From the NCBI RefSeq assembly GCF_003946205.1, contig NZ_RHOS01000001.1:186001-250000 (forward strand): DNA of 64,000 nt, in the 5' to 3' direction. Position 1 is the stretch's first letter; each line of letters starts with the position of its first letter. The translations under genes were made by a program, and so were the position numbers. This DNA comes from Companilactobacillus keshanensis. GTDB taxonomy: Bacteria > Bacillota > Bacilli > Lactobacillales > Lactobacillaceae. The notes below the pieces were generated by a model that worked only from the letters and a program-made list of their open reading frames with translations, was not told the origin of the DNA and searched no databases. Below, piece after piece: positions 18,349 to 27,328 of the stretch.

Positions 18349-19083
18349 TTAATAAATCTTATTAAAATCGATTTTTTCACCATTACGGATCTTTCGAGAA
18401 TATTCGATAGACTTATCAACAATGATACTTTGAGCATCAATCACATTGTAGTAGTGATCTGGTGCCTTTTCTTGTGCATATGATAATTCCGTACATCCCA
18501 AGACAATAACATCACAATGAAATTTGTCATGCATCGTCTTCAAAATATTGTGATATTTAGCCACATTCATAACGCCTTTTTCTTTGATATCATCATAAAT
18601 TAAGCTTTCAACCTCATCTTGAACAGCTTTATCTCCTAATGAATAATCAAATCCAGCCTCTTTGATCTCATTCTCATAGATATGATCGGCAATTGTTCCT
18701 TCTGTTGCAATCAGGCCAACGCGAGCGTGCGGATATTTCTTCTTCATAACTGAAACAGCCATATGCGGCATATGAATCAAAGGTACCTTTGTCGCAGCTT
18801 GCAGTTCTTTGTAATAGTAATGAGCTGTATTACAAATTATTACCATAAATTCTGGATCAAGCTTACTCTGTTGTTCAATATCTTCTTTTAACGGTGGTAA
18901 AAAACTAGGTTTGCTGTTATCTAAGATATGAGCAGTCCGATCAGGAACAGTTGCATGGTTTACGATAATGTAATCCAAATAGTCCTGATCCTTCTTAGCT
19001 TTGGTTCTTTGATTCAATAAGTGGATATAGCTCTCTGTAGCAAGAGTTCCCATTCCACCAATAATTGTAAAGAACTTCCTCAT
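18349..19083 (-). CDS. Aspartate/glutamate racemase family protein (probably aspartate racemase)
   Basis: A 244-aa PLP-independent amino-acid racemase. The two catalytic cysteines are visible in VIICNTAHYYY and VLGCTELSY, with the N-terminal IIGGMGTLATESY typical of the family. It begins 1 base after murE ends, behind GAGGGAG, so it is the last gene of the dacA-murE operon. In lactobacilli with L-Lys/D-Asp cross-links, D-Asp must be made by such an enzyme; the placement directly after murE makes that the likely role. Glutamate racemase MurI is a different subgroup. Confidence 0.85.
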   Translation of the reverse strand: MRKFFTIIGGMGTLATESYIHLLNQRTKAKKDQDYLDYIIVNHATVPDRTAHILDNSKPSFLPPLKEDIEQQSKLDPEFMVIICNTAHYYYKELQAATKVPLIHMPHMAVSVMKKKYPHARVGLIATEGTIADHIYENEIKEAGFDYSLGDKAVQDEVESLIYDDIKEKGVMNVAKYHNILKTMHDKFHCDVIVLGCTELSYAQEKAPDHYYNVIDAQSIIVDKSIEYSRKIRNGEKIDFNKIY

Positions 19084-19084
19084 A

Positions 19085-20602
19085 TTATTCTCCCTCGATA
19101 TCTTTTAAAATACCTTTGGCAATTACAGTGTCAGTTGGATAAGGTACGTCCACACCCTTGATCTTTTGGTATGGGTCGTCTCCTTTAGCTGCTAAAACAA
19201 CAATGTCATCTCCGCTACTGTGTTCAATCATCTCACGAATGGCACTGGGACGGTCAATAATTGTCGTTACGTCAACTTTAGAATGATCGATTTTTTCATC
19301 AATTTGACGACAAATATCGGCTGGATCTTCAAATGCTGGATCATCGGTTGTCAAAATGGCAACATCAGCAGATTCCGTCAAAGCTTTAGCAAATCCCTCA
19401 CGACGTGATACTCCCTTATTACCAGGACTACCTACAACTACCTTAAGTTTAGATTTAGGATACTCTTCGCGTAGAAATCCTAATAGAGCTTTCATACTAG
19501 CATAATTATGAGCATAATCCACAAATATTGTTCCGTGGTTTTTTGTATTGATGTGTTCCATTCTTCCGGGAACTCTGGCACTTCTTAAGCCTTCAACGAT
19601 ATCCTTGCGATTAACTTTAGCAACTCTAGCCGCAATAATTGCCGCTGCGGCATTTAATTCATTAAAATCACCTACTAGGCCTAATTCATATTCACCAGCT
19701 AAATCTAATGACTCTGCTTTTTTATCCGTTGCAGATAATTCAAAAATACTATCACTCAGAGTAGTTTCCTTACTTGTGATATTTACGTCGGCATCTTTAC
19801 GACCAAATAGATAGATTTGATCATCTGAACTAGTTTCCTTAGCAGCAGCATGAACTGTTTCAAATTCTTTAGTTTGGCGATTAATAATATTGACCTTAGA
19901 ATTTATCAGCAATTGTTTTTTACAATATAGATAGTCCGCAAAAGTTGGATGTTCGTTTTCACCGATATGATCTGGTGTGATGTTCAAAAAGCCACCAATA
20001 TCAAATGTCAATCCGTAAACACGATTCTTCTTATAAGCCTGTGAAGAAACTTCCATAACTAAATACTTAATACCATTTTGAACGGCACGATGCATATCTC
20101 TGAATAGATCCAGCGATTCTGGTGTTGTTAAGTCAGATTTAAACTTATCTTCTGGCTTTGGCCCAACAATTCTATCAACCGTTGAAAAGAGGGCCACTTG
20201 ATCTGGAAAAGCACGTCTTAAAATATCGTAAGTAAAGTATGATGTCGTGGTCTTTCCTTTAGTTCCTGTAAAAGCGATGATGAATAAATCGTTTTCCGGG
20301 TTACCAAAATAGGCTGCACTGAGCAAAGCCAATGCTTTTTGAATGTCATTAACGATCAAATGGTCAGTTTTTTTATCGAATTCTTCTTCAGCAACATAAA
20401 CTTTTACACCTTTAGCAATGGCTTGCTCCAGATACTCGGCTTTAAAATTATTCCCTTTACAAAAGAAAATACTATCGGCCTGATCTTCTTTAGAGTTGTA
20501 ACTGATATTTTTAACGATTTTTTGGTCATCAGTAACTTGACTAGAAACTAATAAATTATGTTCTTTTAATAAATTAATAGCTTTATCTATTCTTAAACTC
20601 AT
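19085..20602 (-). CDS. murE: UDP-MurNAc-tripeptide synthetase, probably L-lysine-adding
   Basis: A 505-aa Mur ligase adding the third residue of the peptidoglycan stem peptide. The ATP loop is AFTGTKGKTTTSYFTYDIL, followed by the UDP-MurNAc-dipeptide contacts TTPES and MEVSSQAY. The amino-acid selectivity motif is DDPAFEDP; DAP-adding enzymes have DNPR at this point, and Ala in place of Arg is usual for lysine-adding enzymes. So the wall is inferred to be Lys-type. It follows dacA by 10 bases and precedes the aspartate racemase, linking stem-peptide and cross-bridge supply. Ribosome site AGGAG. Confidence 0.9.
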   Translation of the reverse strand: MSLRIDKAINLLKEHNLLVSSQVTDDQKIVKNISYNSKEDQADSIFFCKGNNFKAEYLEQAIAKGVKVYVAEEEFDKKTDHLIVNDIQKALALLSAAYFGNPENDLFIIAFTGTKGKTTTSYFTYDILRRAFPDQVALFSTVDRIVGPKPEDKFKSDLTTPESLDLFRDMHRAVQNGIKYLVMEVSSQAYKKNRVYGLTFDIGGFLNITPDHIGENEHPTFADYLYCKKQLLINSKVNIINRQTKEFETVHAAAKETSSDDQIYLFGRKDADVNITSKETTLSDSIFELSATDKKAESLDLAGEYELGLVGDFNELNAAAAIIAARVAKVNRKDIVEGLRSARVPGRMEHINTKNHGTIFVDYAHNYASMKALLGFLREEYPKSKLKVVVGSPGNKGVSRREGFAKALTESADVAILTTDDPAFEDPADICRQIDEKIDHSKVDVTTIIDRPSAIREMIEHSSGDDIVVLAAKGDDPYQKIKGVDVPYPTDTVIAKGILKDIEGE

Positions 20603-20611
20603 TTTATTCTC

Positions 20612-21838
20612 CTAAAATAAATTTTCAAAAAATTCTGTAATCTGATGCCAAAATGATTTTTGAACTTTTTTGATTTTCTTAATTACAACTTGTTCTTTAG
20701 GATAAGGTAAATATCCACCTGGAGTATTAGTTGCAATCATTTTAACTGTCTTTTTATCTGCCTTAACTTTAAATCCTAAATCAGTCTTAGATACATTATA
20801 GCTTAATGAATTCTCATTGAAATCCTTGGAAAGCCACATATATACATCATTTTTATTTTTATATTTCTTATTTCCATCTGTGACAGTCTGACCTTCAGAT
20901 AGAACCTTCTTATTGGTGAAATTATCTTTGACATACTTAGCCAATGCTTGTGTAGTACGGAAACGTTTATCCTGATCACTGTCATCTCCACTAGCATTCA
21001 TAACAATAGTAACGATGCGACTATTTCCCATGGGCAATGTTCCAACAAATGAATCTCCCGCCTGCTTGGTCGTCCCAGTCTTTAGTCCATCAAATTCATA
21101 GCCTTCTTGATAATCACGAGCACCGTCCAACAATAGATCTAATGAAGGATAAGTTTTTGTTTCGCTACCTTCTGGAAAGGTCAATTTTTGTTGAGAAGTT
21201 GTTTTTAAAATCTCAGGATATTTATTCAAGATGTGCTTAGTAACAATCGCAATATCGTTTACTGAGAGTTTGTTTTCAGCGTCACTATTACCAAGATACA
21301 TCCCTTCTTTGAGATCACTGTTGTTTAGACCTGAAACATTATTGATTTCAGCATCCTTTATGCCCCAACTCTTTAAAGTCTTACGCATCAATTTAACAAA
21401 ACTAGCCTGGTCACCGGAAACTTTTTGAGCCAACATCATGGCTGCTGAATTAGATGAAACGATCCAGGCAGCATCATAAAGATCCTTGACGGTATAAGCC
21501 TTATCCGTATCCAAACGCACATTGGTCAATTCATCATCTTGTGTCATTTCAGACTGTTCAGTCGTTGGTGTTAATTGATCTGATTCCTTTATTTTTCCAT
21601 CTTTTATAGCTTGGGTAACTAAATAAAGTGTAATTATCTTAGTGATGGAGCCAATAGCAACTTTTTTTTCGGCATTTTTTGAATAGATTATTTGACCAGT
21701 GTTAGCGTCAAAAGCCATCGCGGCGCTGGCATTAACTTCTGGATCATCTTCTGCCTGGATTGTTTGCAAATTGATAATTGGAAACATCACAATTAAAACT
21801 GATAAAACTATCAAGAATTTTTTAAAAAATTTGTTCAT
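20612..21838 (-). CDS. dacA: D-alanyl-D-alanine carboxypeptidase (DacA/PBP5 type)
   Basis: A 408-aa secreted low-molecular-weight penicillin-binding protein that trims the terminal D-Ala of stem peptides. A signal peptide covers residues 1-29. The S11 triad is complete: SITK (with IGSITKIITLYLV), SSNSA and KTGTTKQAG. The C-terminal PBP5-type domain ends in KSFWHQITEFFENLF, an amphipathic membrane anchor. It sits between the histidine kinase gene (ATG 2 bases after the HK stop) and murE, so it is probably controlled with the two-component system. Confidence 0.92.
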   Translation of the reverse strand: MNKFFKKFLIVLSVLIVMFPIINLQTIQAEDDPEVNASAAMAFDANTGQIIYSKNAEKKVAIGSITKIITLYLVTQAIKDGKIKESDQLTPTTEQSEMTQDDELTNVRLDTDKAYTVKDLYDAAWIVSSNSAAMMLAQKVSGDQASFVKLMRKTLKSWGIKDAEINNVSGLNNSDLKEGMYLGNSDAENKLSVNDIAIVTKHILNKYPEILKTTSQQKLTFPEGSETKTYPSLDLLLDGARDYQEGYEFDGLKTGTTKQAGDSFVGTLPMGNSRIVTIVMNASGDDSDQDKRFRTTQALAKYVKDNFTNKKVLSEGQTVTDGNKKYKNKNDVYMWLSKDFNENSLSYNVSKTDLGFKVKADKKTVKMIATNTPGGYLPYPKEQVVIKKIKKVQKSFWHQITEFFENLF

Positions 21839-21840
21839 AC

Positions 21841-22971
21841 TTATTCCTCACTAGTTAATGGAAAACGAATCGTAAACGATGTCAATTTCTTGTCTGAAGC
21901 TGCTGTAATAGTTCCACCGTGCATCTCGATCATGCTCTTGGCAATGGCTAATCCTAATCCTGTTCCACCTGTTTTTTTAGATCGTGAATCTTCAACTCGA
22001 TAAAAGCGATCGAATAAATTAGGCAAGGATTCTTTTGGAATCTGACGACCATTATTGGCTATCGTTACAACAACTTCAGATTTTTCCTCTTTAGCTTCTA
22101 AATATAAATCAGTAGCTCCGGCACCATATTTAAAGGCATTGGTGATTAAATTATTGAAAGTTCGACCAAGTTTTTCAGTATCACCATGCATCATGATCCT
22201 CTTAGGATCAGACACTACATTGACTTTGATATTACGCTTTTTGGCCTCTAGTTCAAAATCAGCCGATAGTTGTTCCAACATCTGTACCATATCAAAATGG
22301 GTCGAATTCAACTTGCTAGTAGCATGCTGGACATTGGCATACTCAAAAAGTGAGTTTACTAAGTTTTGCATTTCCAAGGATTTTTTGTAGGCCACATGAG
22401 TATATTTTAAAATCTGCTCGATATCTTGATAATTTTGACTTTCAATCAAACCTAAATAACCAATAATTGAAGTCAAAGGCGTTCTGATATCGTGACTAAC
22501 ATTAGTAATAAGCTCGTCTTTACTCTTCTCAGAGCGTTTCTGCTCTTCAATATGTTCATCGGTATTAGATATTAATAAATTAATACTATTAACTACACCT
22601 TGGAGTTTTTTATTTACTTTAAGATCGATTCTTTGATCTAACTTACCCGCAGCAATTATCTCTAGCTGTTTTTCTACTTTGTGAACTTCATATTGTTGAT
22701 AGGACTTGATTGCCACATTAATTGAAACGGTCAATTCAATCAATATTACTACTGCTAAAAAGAACCAGATACCCCAAAAAGTTGAATGAGTTAAATCTGA
22801 TCTTAAAACTGCAATAACACTATTTATATCACCAAAATTTTGATTATTATAAAACAATTCTGAAATCACGATCAAAATAATATTTACTATCTGAAATAAA
22901 AGAAAGGTGCCTATTCCTTCTGCTAGGAGGACACCTTTTTCTTTTGAACTCAACTGAATTTTTTTGTCCAA
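21841..22971 (-). CDS. Sensor histidine kinase (VanS/EnvZ-like)
   Basis: A 376-aa membrane sensor. Two transmembrane segments (about residues 13-38 and 65-86) flank a short external loop of about 25 residues, then a HAMP-like linker, H-box NVSHDIRTPLTSIIGY (phosphorylated His), N-box NLITNAFKYGA, G1 NGRQIP, F-box FDRFYRVEDSRSKKTGGTGLGLAIAKS. The start is TTG 22971, 8 bases after GGAGG in the end of the regulator gene. Such a small external loop is typical of kinases that sense within the membrane or through partners. Grouping with dacA and murE suggests a cell-wall stimulus. Confidence 0.88.
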   Translation of the reverse strand: MDKKIQLSSKEKGVLLAEGIGTFLLFQIVNIILIVISELFYNNQNFGDINSVIAVLRSDLTHSTFWGIWFFLAVVILIELTVSINVAIKSYQQYEVHKVEKQLEIIAAGKLDQRIDLKVNKKLQGVVNSINLLISNTDEHIEEQKRSEKSKDELITNVSHDIRTPLTSIIGYLGLIESQNYQDIEQILKYTHVAYKKSLEMQNLVNSLFEYANVQHATSKLNSTHFDMVQMLEQLSADFELEAKKRNIKVNVVSDPKRIMMHGDTEKLGRTFNNLITNAFKYGAGATDLYLEAKEEKSEVVVTIANNGRQIPKESLPNLFDRFYRVEDSRSKKTGGTGLGLAIAKSMIEMHGGTITAASDKKLTSFTIRFPLTSEE

Positions 22972-22974
22972 GAA

Positions 22975-23661
22975 CTAGACCTCCACCTTATAGCCGACAC
23001 CCCAAACGGTTTCGATAACTTTCTCGCCGTCTGTTGCTTCTTCTAATTTGTCACGCAAATGACTAACGTGCACCATAACCGTTTTAGCAGAGACTACGCT
23101 CTCTTGTTTCCAAACTCGTTCAAAGATCTCATTTGCTGAAAAAACTTTATTGGGATGACTTGCCAATAGATACAAGACACCAAATTCTAGAGCAGTTAGT
23201 TGTACTTTGCTACCTGATGATGTTACAACTTCATGGGAATCTTTATAAATCGTAATCGGACCGATCTCTAGTTTATCTGGAACATTTTTGGCCGACTGCT
23301 GTTGACTGCGGCGAAGTAGTGAACGAATTCTGGCCATAATTTCTAGCGGATTAAATGGTTTAGTTACATAATCATCAGCACCTGTTATCAAACCTTGAAT
23401 CTTATCCATATCAGTCGTTTTAGCAGATACAATAATGATCGGGATCTGTGAATCCTTGCGGACCCTTTTGACGACTTCGATACCGTCAATTTCTGGCATC
23501 ATAATATCTAAGATCATCAAAGCAATATCGCTATGATCTCTCAAAGCATCCAACGCTTCTTGTCCTGAATAGGCGGTCACTGGTTCATAACCTTCATTTT
23601 TAATGTAGATACTAAGTAGTTCTACAATTTCTTTATCATCGTCAACGACCAAAATTTTCAT
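22975..23661 (-). CDS. OmpR/PhoB-family response regulator
   Basis: A 228-aa regulator: receiver domain with acidic pocket VDDDKE, phosphoacceptor Asp in MILDIMMPEIDG, then SAK and a C-terminal winged helix with VMVHVSHLRDKLEEA and VWGVGYKVEV. ATG 23661 follows GAGG. It is the first gene of the operon with the kinase, dacA, murE and racemase. A GTTAGT/ACTAAC inverted repeat at 23715-23731 lies in the divergent promoter region and could be its own binding site. Confidence 0.9.
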   Translation of the reverse strand: MKILVVDDDKEIVELLSIYIKNEGYEPVTAYSGQEALDALRDHSDIALMILDIMMPEIDGIEVVKRVRKDSQIPIIIVSAKTTDMDKIQGLITGADDYVTKPFNPLEIMARIRSLLRRSQQQSAKNVPDKLEIGPITIYKDSHEVVTSSGSKVQLTALEFGVLYLLASHPNKVFSANEIFERVWKQESVVSAKTVMVHVSHLRDKLEEATDGEKVIETVWGVGYKVEV

Positions 23662-23714
23662 AGCTTAAACCTCACAGCGCAAATTTACAATATGGTAGTA
23701 TTATACAATATTAT

Positions 23715-23731
23715 GTTAGTGTATTACTAAC
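23715..23731. promoter_or_regulatory. Inverted repeat upstream of the response regulator
   Basis: GTTAGTGTATTACTAAC, 6-bp arms around GTATT, about 55 bases upstream of the regulator start; a TATAAT for the minus strand lies between the two. A possible autoregulation site. Confidence 0.35.
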
Positions 23732-23754
23732 TTAGAAAAGCAAAGGAATCCTAA

Positions 23755-23952
23755 ATGAAGTATCTTAAAAAAAGAATTCGCTTTATCTTAATAATCATTT
23801 TCTCACTGGCCATCTTAGCATTTGTTCAATGGGAGACTCAAACTAATCCTAATTTGTCTGGGACTAAAGTTCTCTGGATAACAGAAATATTAAAAATATT
23901 CTGTGGTGGTTATGCTCTTTACGGTATAATCCAATTTTTCAGAGTTAAATAG
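23755..23952 (+). CDS. Small membrane protein, 65 aa
   Basis: A 65-aa basic protein with two hydrophobic segments (RFILIIIFSLAILAFVQW and the C-terminal KIFCGGYALYGIIQFF). ATG follows AAAGGA at good spacing. It faces away from the two-component operon and is closed by a strong hairpin. No family recognised; being divergent from a cell-wall regulator, it might be part of that regulon. Confidence 0.6.
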   Translation: MKYLKKRIRFILIIIFSLAILAFVQWETQTNPNLSGTKVLWITEILKIFCGGYALYGIIQFFRVK

Positions 23953-23957
23953 ACAAA

Positions 23958-23997
23958 ATAAGAGCTTCAATCGGAAGATTCCGATTGAAGCTCTTAT
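23958..23997. terminator. Bidirectional terminator
   Basis: Near-perfect stem ATAAGAGCTTCAATCGG / CCGATTGAAGCTCTTAT between two convergent small genes. Confidence 0.8.
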
Positions 23998-24004
23998 TAA
24001 TTTT

Positions 24005-24130
24005 CTAGTGTTCAGCTTCTGACATCCATTCTCTGAATGATGATTTCTTAATGTCAGCACCCTTACTATTGACCTTTGATGCAGCCAATTTACTTAATCT
24101 TTTCTTTTCAGCTTTATCTAATTTTTTCAT
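24005..24130 (-). CDS. Small charged protein, 41 aa
   Basis: ATG 24130 lies 8 bases after a perfect GGAGG and opens a 41-codon frame, MKKLDKAEKKRLSKLAASKV..., ending in TAG at 24005. It is rich in Lys and Glu, predicted helical and soluble, with FREWMSEAEH at the end. It is closed by the bidirectional hairpin. No family recognised. Its upstream region is unusually structured (24154-24254). The ribosome site and own terminator make it a credible small gene. Confidence 0.7.
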   Translation of the reverse strand: MKKLDKAEKKRLSKLAASKVNSKGADIKKSSFREWMSEAEH

Positions 24131-24153
24131 ATCTAATACCTCCATATGTTTGT

Positions 24154-24254
24154 GTCTTATATAAGACCTTAATATGAGTTATATAGAAGGAAAATAGGTA
24201 GCGGTATGTAAGTCATACTAGTTGGCGTTAACTATTTATAGCTAGCGTTGACGC
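24154..24254. other. Structured region upstream of the 41-aa gene
   Basis: Contains a perfect 14-bp palindrome GTCTTATATAAGAC (24154-24167), a GTATG/CATAC hairpin near 24208-24222, and a 9-bp stem GGCGTTAAC / GTTGACGCC (24223-24254, one G-U pair). The last could be a terminator core for the DUF1129 gene, though without a T run. Confidence 0.4.
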
Positions 24255-24319
24255 CTGTTCTTTCTGTAATTCATACATCCAATCGTCTCTATTCTAGCAC
24301 AAATGATTTGATGTGCTGA

Positions 24320-25063
24320 CTAGAAGAAGCTTCTTTCATGAATATCCATAAATCTACGATACAAGAATCTACCACCAAATGCTACAGCAGCAACGATCAA
24401 GTAACCAATTCCGGATAATGAAGGATTGATCGTCGTTGGAATAGCTTGTGCTACTCCTAAGAAGACCATCATTAAAGCAAGCCCGGCTACTAAATAACCG
24501 ATTGTAATAAGCCAACCCGGTCTCTCGCCTTTTGGTTTTCTCATTTGCATATTGAACCATGTCAATAAATAACCCCATAGGAATGACAATATCAACAGGG
24601 TAATGATACCGGTTTGATTTGTCGGCTGTTTCTTATTTGTTAAAGCGACTACTCCATAAAGCAGACCAAACATTGATAGGAATAATAATGATGTATCAAT
24701 TCCCAAAGCCCAGAATGGAGTTTTTTTCTTTGGTTTAACTGGATGCGCGATATCTCCGGCCTTTTTAGTAACAGGACCGTATAATTGATTAGCCGGTATA
24801 CCTTTGATCTGATTCTCAATAACTTCTTTGATCAAATTATTGATTGATTCTTTAGCTTCATCTTCTGTAAATCCACCTTCAATCAAATTCTTGTTTAATT
24901 TAAAAATGTATTCTTCATTTTTATTAGACAATTGTTTGCGTAGATCCTCAGCACTGGCACTTTGAATCTTTTCTTTAGTTAATTCGTGTTTTTCTTGTTT
25001 AGCAACTTTTTCTTTCTGTTTAGCAGCTGCTTTTTGGTTCTTATCTCTTATTTCGTCTGACAT
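24320..25063 (-). CDS. DUF1129 membrane protein
   Basis: A 247-aa protein with a Lys/Glu-rich cytoplasmic N-terminal half (residues 1-110, partly coiled coil) and about four to five membrane helices. The block RKQLSNKNEEYIFKLNKNLIE..F.EDEAK and the position directly after ychF are typical of DUF1129 in Lactobacillales. Function unknown. ATG follows AGGGGGAG, 15 bases after ychF. Confidence 0.8.
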   Translation of the reverse strand: MSDEIRDKNQKAAAKQKEKVAKQEKHELTKEKIQSASAEDLRKQLSNKNEEYIFKLNKNLIEGGFTEDEAKESINNLIKEVIENQIKGIPANQLYGPVTKKAGDIAHPVKPKKKTPFWALGIDTSLLFLSMFGLLYGVVALTNKKQPTNQTGIITLLILSFLWGYLLTWFNMQMRKPKGERPGWLITIGYLVAGLALMMVFLGVAQAIPTTINPSLSGIGYLIVAAVAFGGRFLYRRFMDIHERSFF

Positions 25064-25078
25064 TGATTCTCCCCCTGG

Positions 25079-26179
25079 CTAGACATTAAAGCGGAACTCA
25101 ATAATATCCCCGTCTTGTACTTCATAATCTTTACCTTCAAGTCTTAACTTACCAGCTTCTTTAACAGCTGCACTAGTACCGCATTCGTCAAGATCTTTAA
25201 AGGACATTACTTCTGCTCGAATAAATCCACGTTCAAAGTCAGAGTGAATAATACCAGCAACTTGTGGTGCTTTCATGCCTTTATGGAAAGTCCAAGCACG
25301 TGTTTCTTTGCCACCAGCTGTAAAGAATGTTCTCAAACCTAGTAGTTTATAACTAGCCTTGATCAACTTATCAAGACCTGATTCGCTAACGCCTTCAGCT
25401 TCCAGAAAGTCTCTTCTGTCATCGTCATCAAGCTCAGCAATTTCTTCTTCTGTTTTAGCAGAAACACCAATAACTTCGGCATGTTCCTTTTTAGCAAAGT
25501 CTTCAATAACCTTAAAGTACTTAGAGGCTTCAGGATCTGACATGTCGTCTTCAGCAATATTAGCTACATACAAAACTGGTTTAGAAGTTAATAGGAATAG
25601 TCCCTTAACTATTGGTTGTTGTTCTTCGTTAAAGTCGATTTCACGAACTGAACCGCCTTCTTCTAGAACTGGTTTAATCTTTTTTAGTACTTCAAATTCA
25701 GCAACAGCTTCTTTATCTTTACTTCTAGCCTGCTTCTCAACTTTTGTGTAACGTTTATTAACACTGTCAAGGTCGGCAATACTTAGCTCCATGTTGATAG
25801 TTTCGATATCTTCTAGTGGGTCAACTTTACCAGTAACACTAGTGATATTGTCATCATCAAAAGCACGAACAACGTGTACGATAGCATCTACTTGACGAAT
25901 GTTTTCCAAGAACTTGTTACCAAGCCCTTCACCTTTGCTGGCACCTTTAACGATCCCGGCGATATCTGTAAATTCAAAAGTTGTGTGAATGATTTTTTTA
26001 GCAGGTATCACTTCATCAATTCTTGATAAACGTTTGTCAGGTACTTCAACCATTCCCACGTTAGGATCGATGGTAGCGAATGGATAATTAGCCATCTCTG
26101 CACCCGCTTTTGTGATGGCATTAAATAATGTCGACTTTCCAACATTTGGTAAACCGACGATTCCGGCAGTAAGAGCCAT
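25079..26179 (-). CDS. ychF: Ribosome-associated GTPase/ATPase YchF
   Basis: A 366-aa Obg-like P-loop protein that binds ribosomes and prefers ATP. G1 GLPNVGKSTLFNAI, the switch region TDIAGIVKGASKGEGLGNKFL (with G3 DIAG), and the C-terminal TGS domain (AWTFHKG ... DFERGFIRAEVM ... GKDYEVQDGDIIEFRFNV) are all present. The G4 motif is N-A-E-like (VANIAEDD) rather than NKxD, in line with ATP preference. It lies in the conserved block with DUF951 and parB. Confidence 0.95.
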   Translation of the reverse strand: MALTAGIVGLPNVGKSTLFNAITKAGAEMANYPFATIDPNVGMVEVPDKRLSRIDEVIPAKKIIHTTFEFTDIAGIVKGASKGEGLGNKFLENIRQVDAIVHVVRAFDDDNITSVTGKVDPLEDIETINMELSIADLDSVNKRYTKVEKQARSKDKEAVAEFEVLKKIKPVLEEGGSVREIDFNEEQQPIVKGLFLLTSKPVLYVANIAEDDMSDPEASKYFKVIEDFAKKEHAEVIGVSAKTEEEIAELDDDDRRDFLEAEGVSESGLDKLIKASYKLLGLRTFFTAGGKETRAWTFHKGMKAPQVAGIIHSDFERGFIRAEVMSFKDLDECGTSAAVKEAGKLRLEGKDYEVQDGDIIEFRFNV

Positions 26180-26181
26180 TG

Positions 26182-26445
26182 TTAAAATTCCTCATTTCTA
26201 TTGATATTTGGTTGTGCGATCTGTGTTTGTTTCAAATAAAACTGTTCTTTTGAAGGATCGACTTGATCTGCTTGAGTTAGAACCTTCTTAAATTTAGTTT
26301 TGAATTCACCGCGTGAAATCATTACGATATGTCCGCAACCTAGACATTTCACTTTGATATCTGCACCCATACGAATGACTTCCCAACGATTTTCCCCACA
26401 AGCATGAGGCTTTTTCATCGTTATAACGTCGCCTAAATTATACAT
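26182..26445 (-). CDS. DUF951 protein
   Basis: An 87-aa small protein with MYNLGDVITMKKPHACGENRWEV and VKCLGCGHIVMISR, containing CGE and CxxC that may bind metal. DUF951 is conserved in Firmicutes between parB and ychF, and its function is not known. ATG follows GAGGAG; the gap to ychF is two bases. Confidence 0.88.
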   Translation of the reverse strand: MYNLGDVITMKKPHACGENRWEVIRMGADIKVKCLGCGHIVMISRGEFKTKFKKVLTQADQVDPSKEQFYLKQTQIAQPNINRNEEF

Positions 26446-26455
26446 ACTGTCTCCT

Positions 26456-27328
26456 CTAATCTAGCTTAATTCCTAGTAAGTCCAGAATTCTGTTTAAATC
26501 TTTGGTATTAGAAAAATCAATTTCCAGTTTACCACTACCTTTGCGACTTTCTTTAACAGCAACTTGGGTATCAAACTTTTCAACTAACTTTTCTTCAGTA
26601 GCCTTAATATAAGGTGATTTAGCTGGTGTGATTTTCTTCTTTTTCTTGATGTCATGTTTTGTTTCAGTAGCTAATTGCTCTAATTGACGGACAGTTAAGT
26701 CCTCATTGACAGCCTTTTTAGCCAATTGATCAATTTGCTCTTTATTTTTTAAACTCAAAAGCGTTCTAGCTTGTCCCATTGATAGTTCACCATCTTGCAC
26801 TAATTTCTTAGTTGCTGGCGGCAAATTCAACAGTCTCAAGTAGTTCGCTATATAAGGACGACTTTTTCCTAATCTTTGAGATACTTGTTCTTGCGTTAAA
26901 TTAAGTTTAGAAATCAAAGTTTGATAAGCATCGGCTTCTTCAAGAGGTGTTAGATCTTCTCTTTGGAGGTTTTCCAAAACGGCAATTTCCATCATCCCTG
27001 ATTCGCTTAATGGACGAATAATTGCAGGAATTGTAATTTGTTTAGCAATTTTACTTGCTCTGAAACGACGCTCACCGGCAATTATCTCAAAGCCATTGAC
27101 ACTTTCACGAACAATGATTGGTTGGAAAACTCCATTTTGTTCAATTGATCTAGCTAATTCATTTAAAGCATGTTCATCAAAAGTTTTTCTAGGTTGATAA
27201 GGATTTGGACGGATATCCTCTAATGAAAGATCAACGACTGTTTCGCTGTTCTCATCGATTGCTTCAAATTCAGAAAAGATTGCGTCGATACCTTTACCAA
27301 GGCCTTTTTTATTTTTGCTTGATGCCAT
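26456..27328 (-). CDS. parB: Chromosome-partitioning protein ParB (Spo0J)
   Basis: A 290-aa CTP-dependent DNA clamp that loads at parS. The N-terminal IRPNPYQPRKTFDE, the CTP-binding GERRFRASKIA and ENLQREDL, and the HTH LTQEQVSQRLGKSRPYIANYLRLLNL are clear; the C-terminal dimerisation part is LEIDFSNTKDLNRILDLLG. It overlaps parA by 20 bases. No canonical parS was found in this window, but an inverted half-site arrangement lies at 28911. Confidence 0.95.
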   Translation of the reverse strand: MASSKNKKGLGKGIDAIFSEFEAIDENSETVVDLSLEDIRPNPYQPRKTFDEHALNELARSIEQNGVFQPIIVRESVNGFEIIAGERRFRASKIAKQITIPAIIRPLSESGMMEIAVLENLQREDLTPLEEADAYQTLISKLNLTQEQVSQRLGKSRPYIANYLRLLNLPPATKKLVQDGELSMGQARTLLSLKNKEQIDQLAKKAVNEDLTVRQLEQLATETKHDIKKKKKITPAKSPYIKATEEKLVEKFDTQVAVKESRKGSGKLEIDFSNTKDLNRILDLLGIKLD

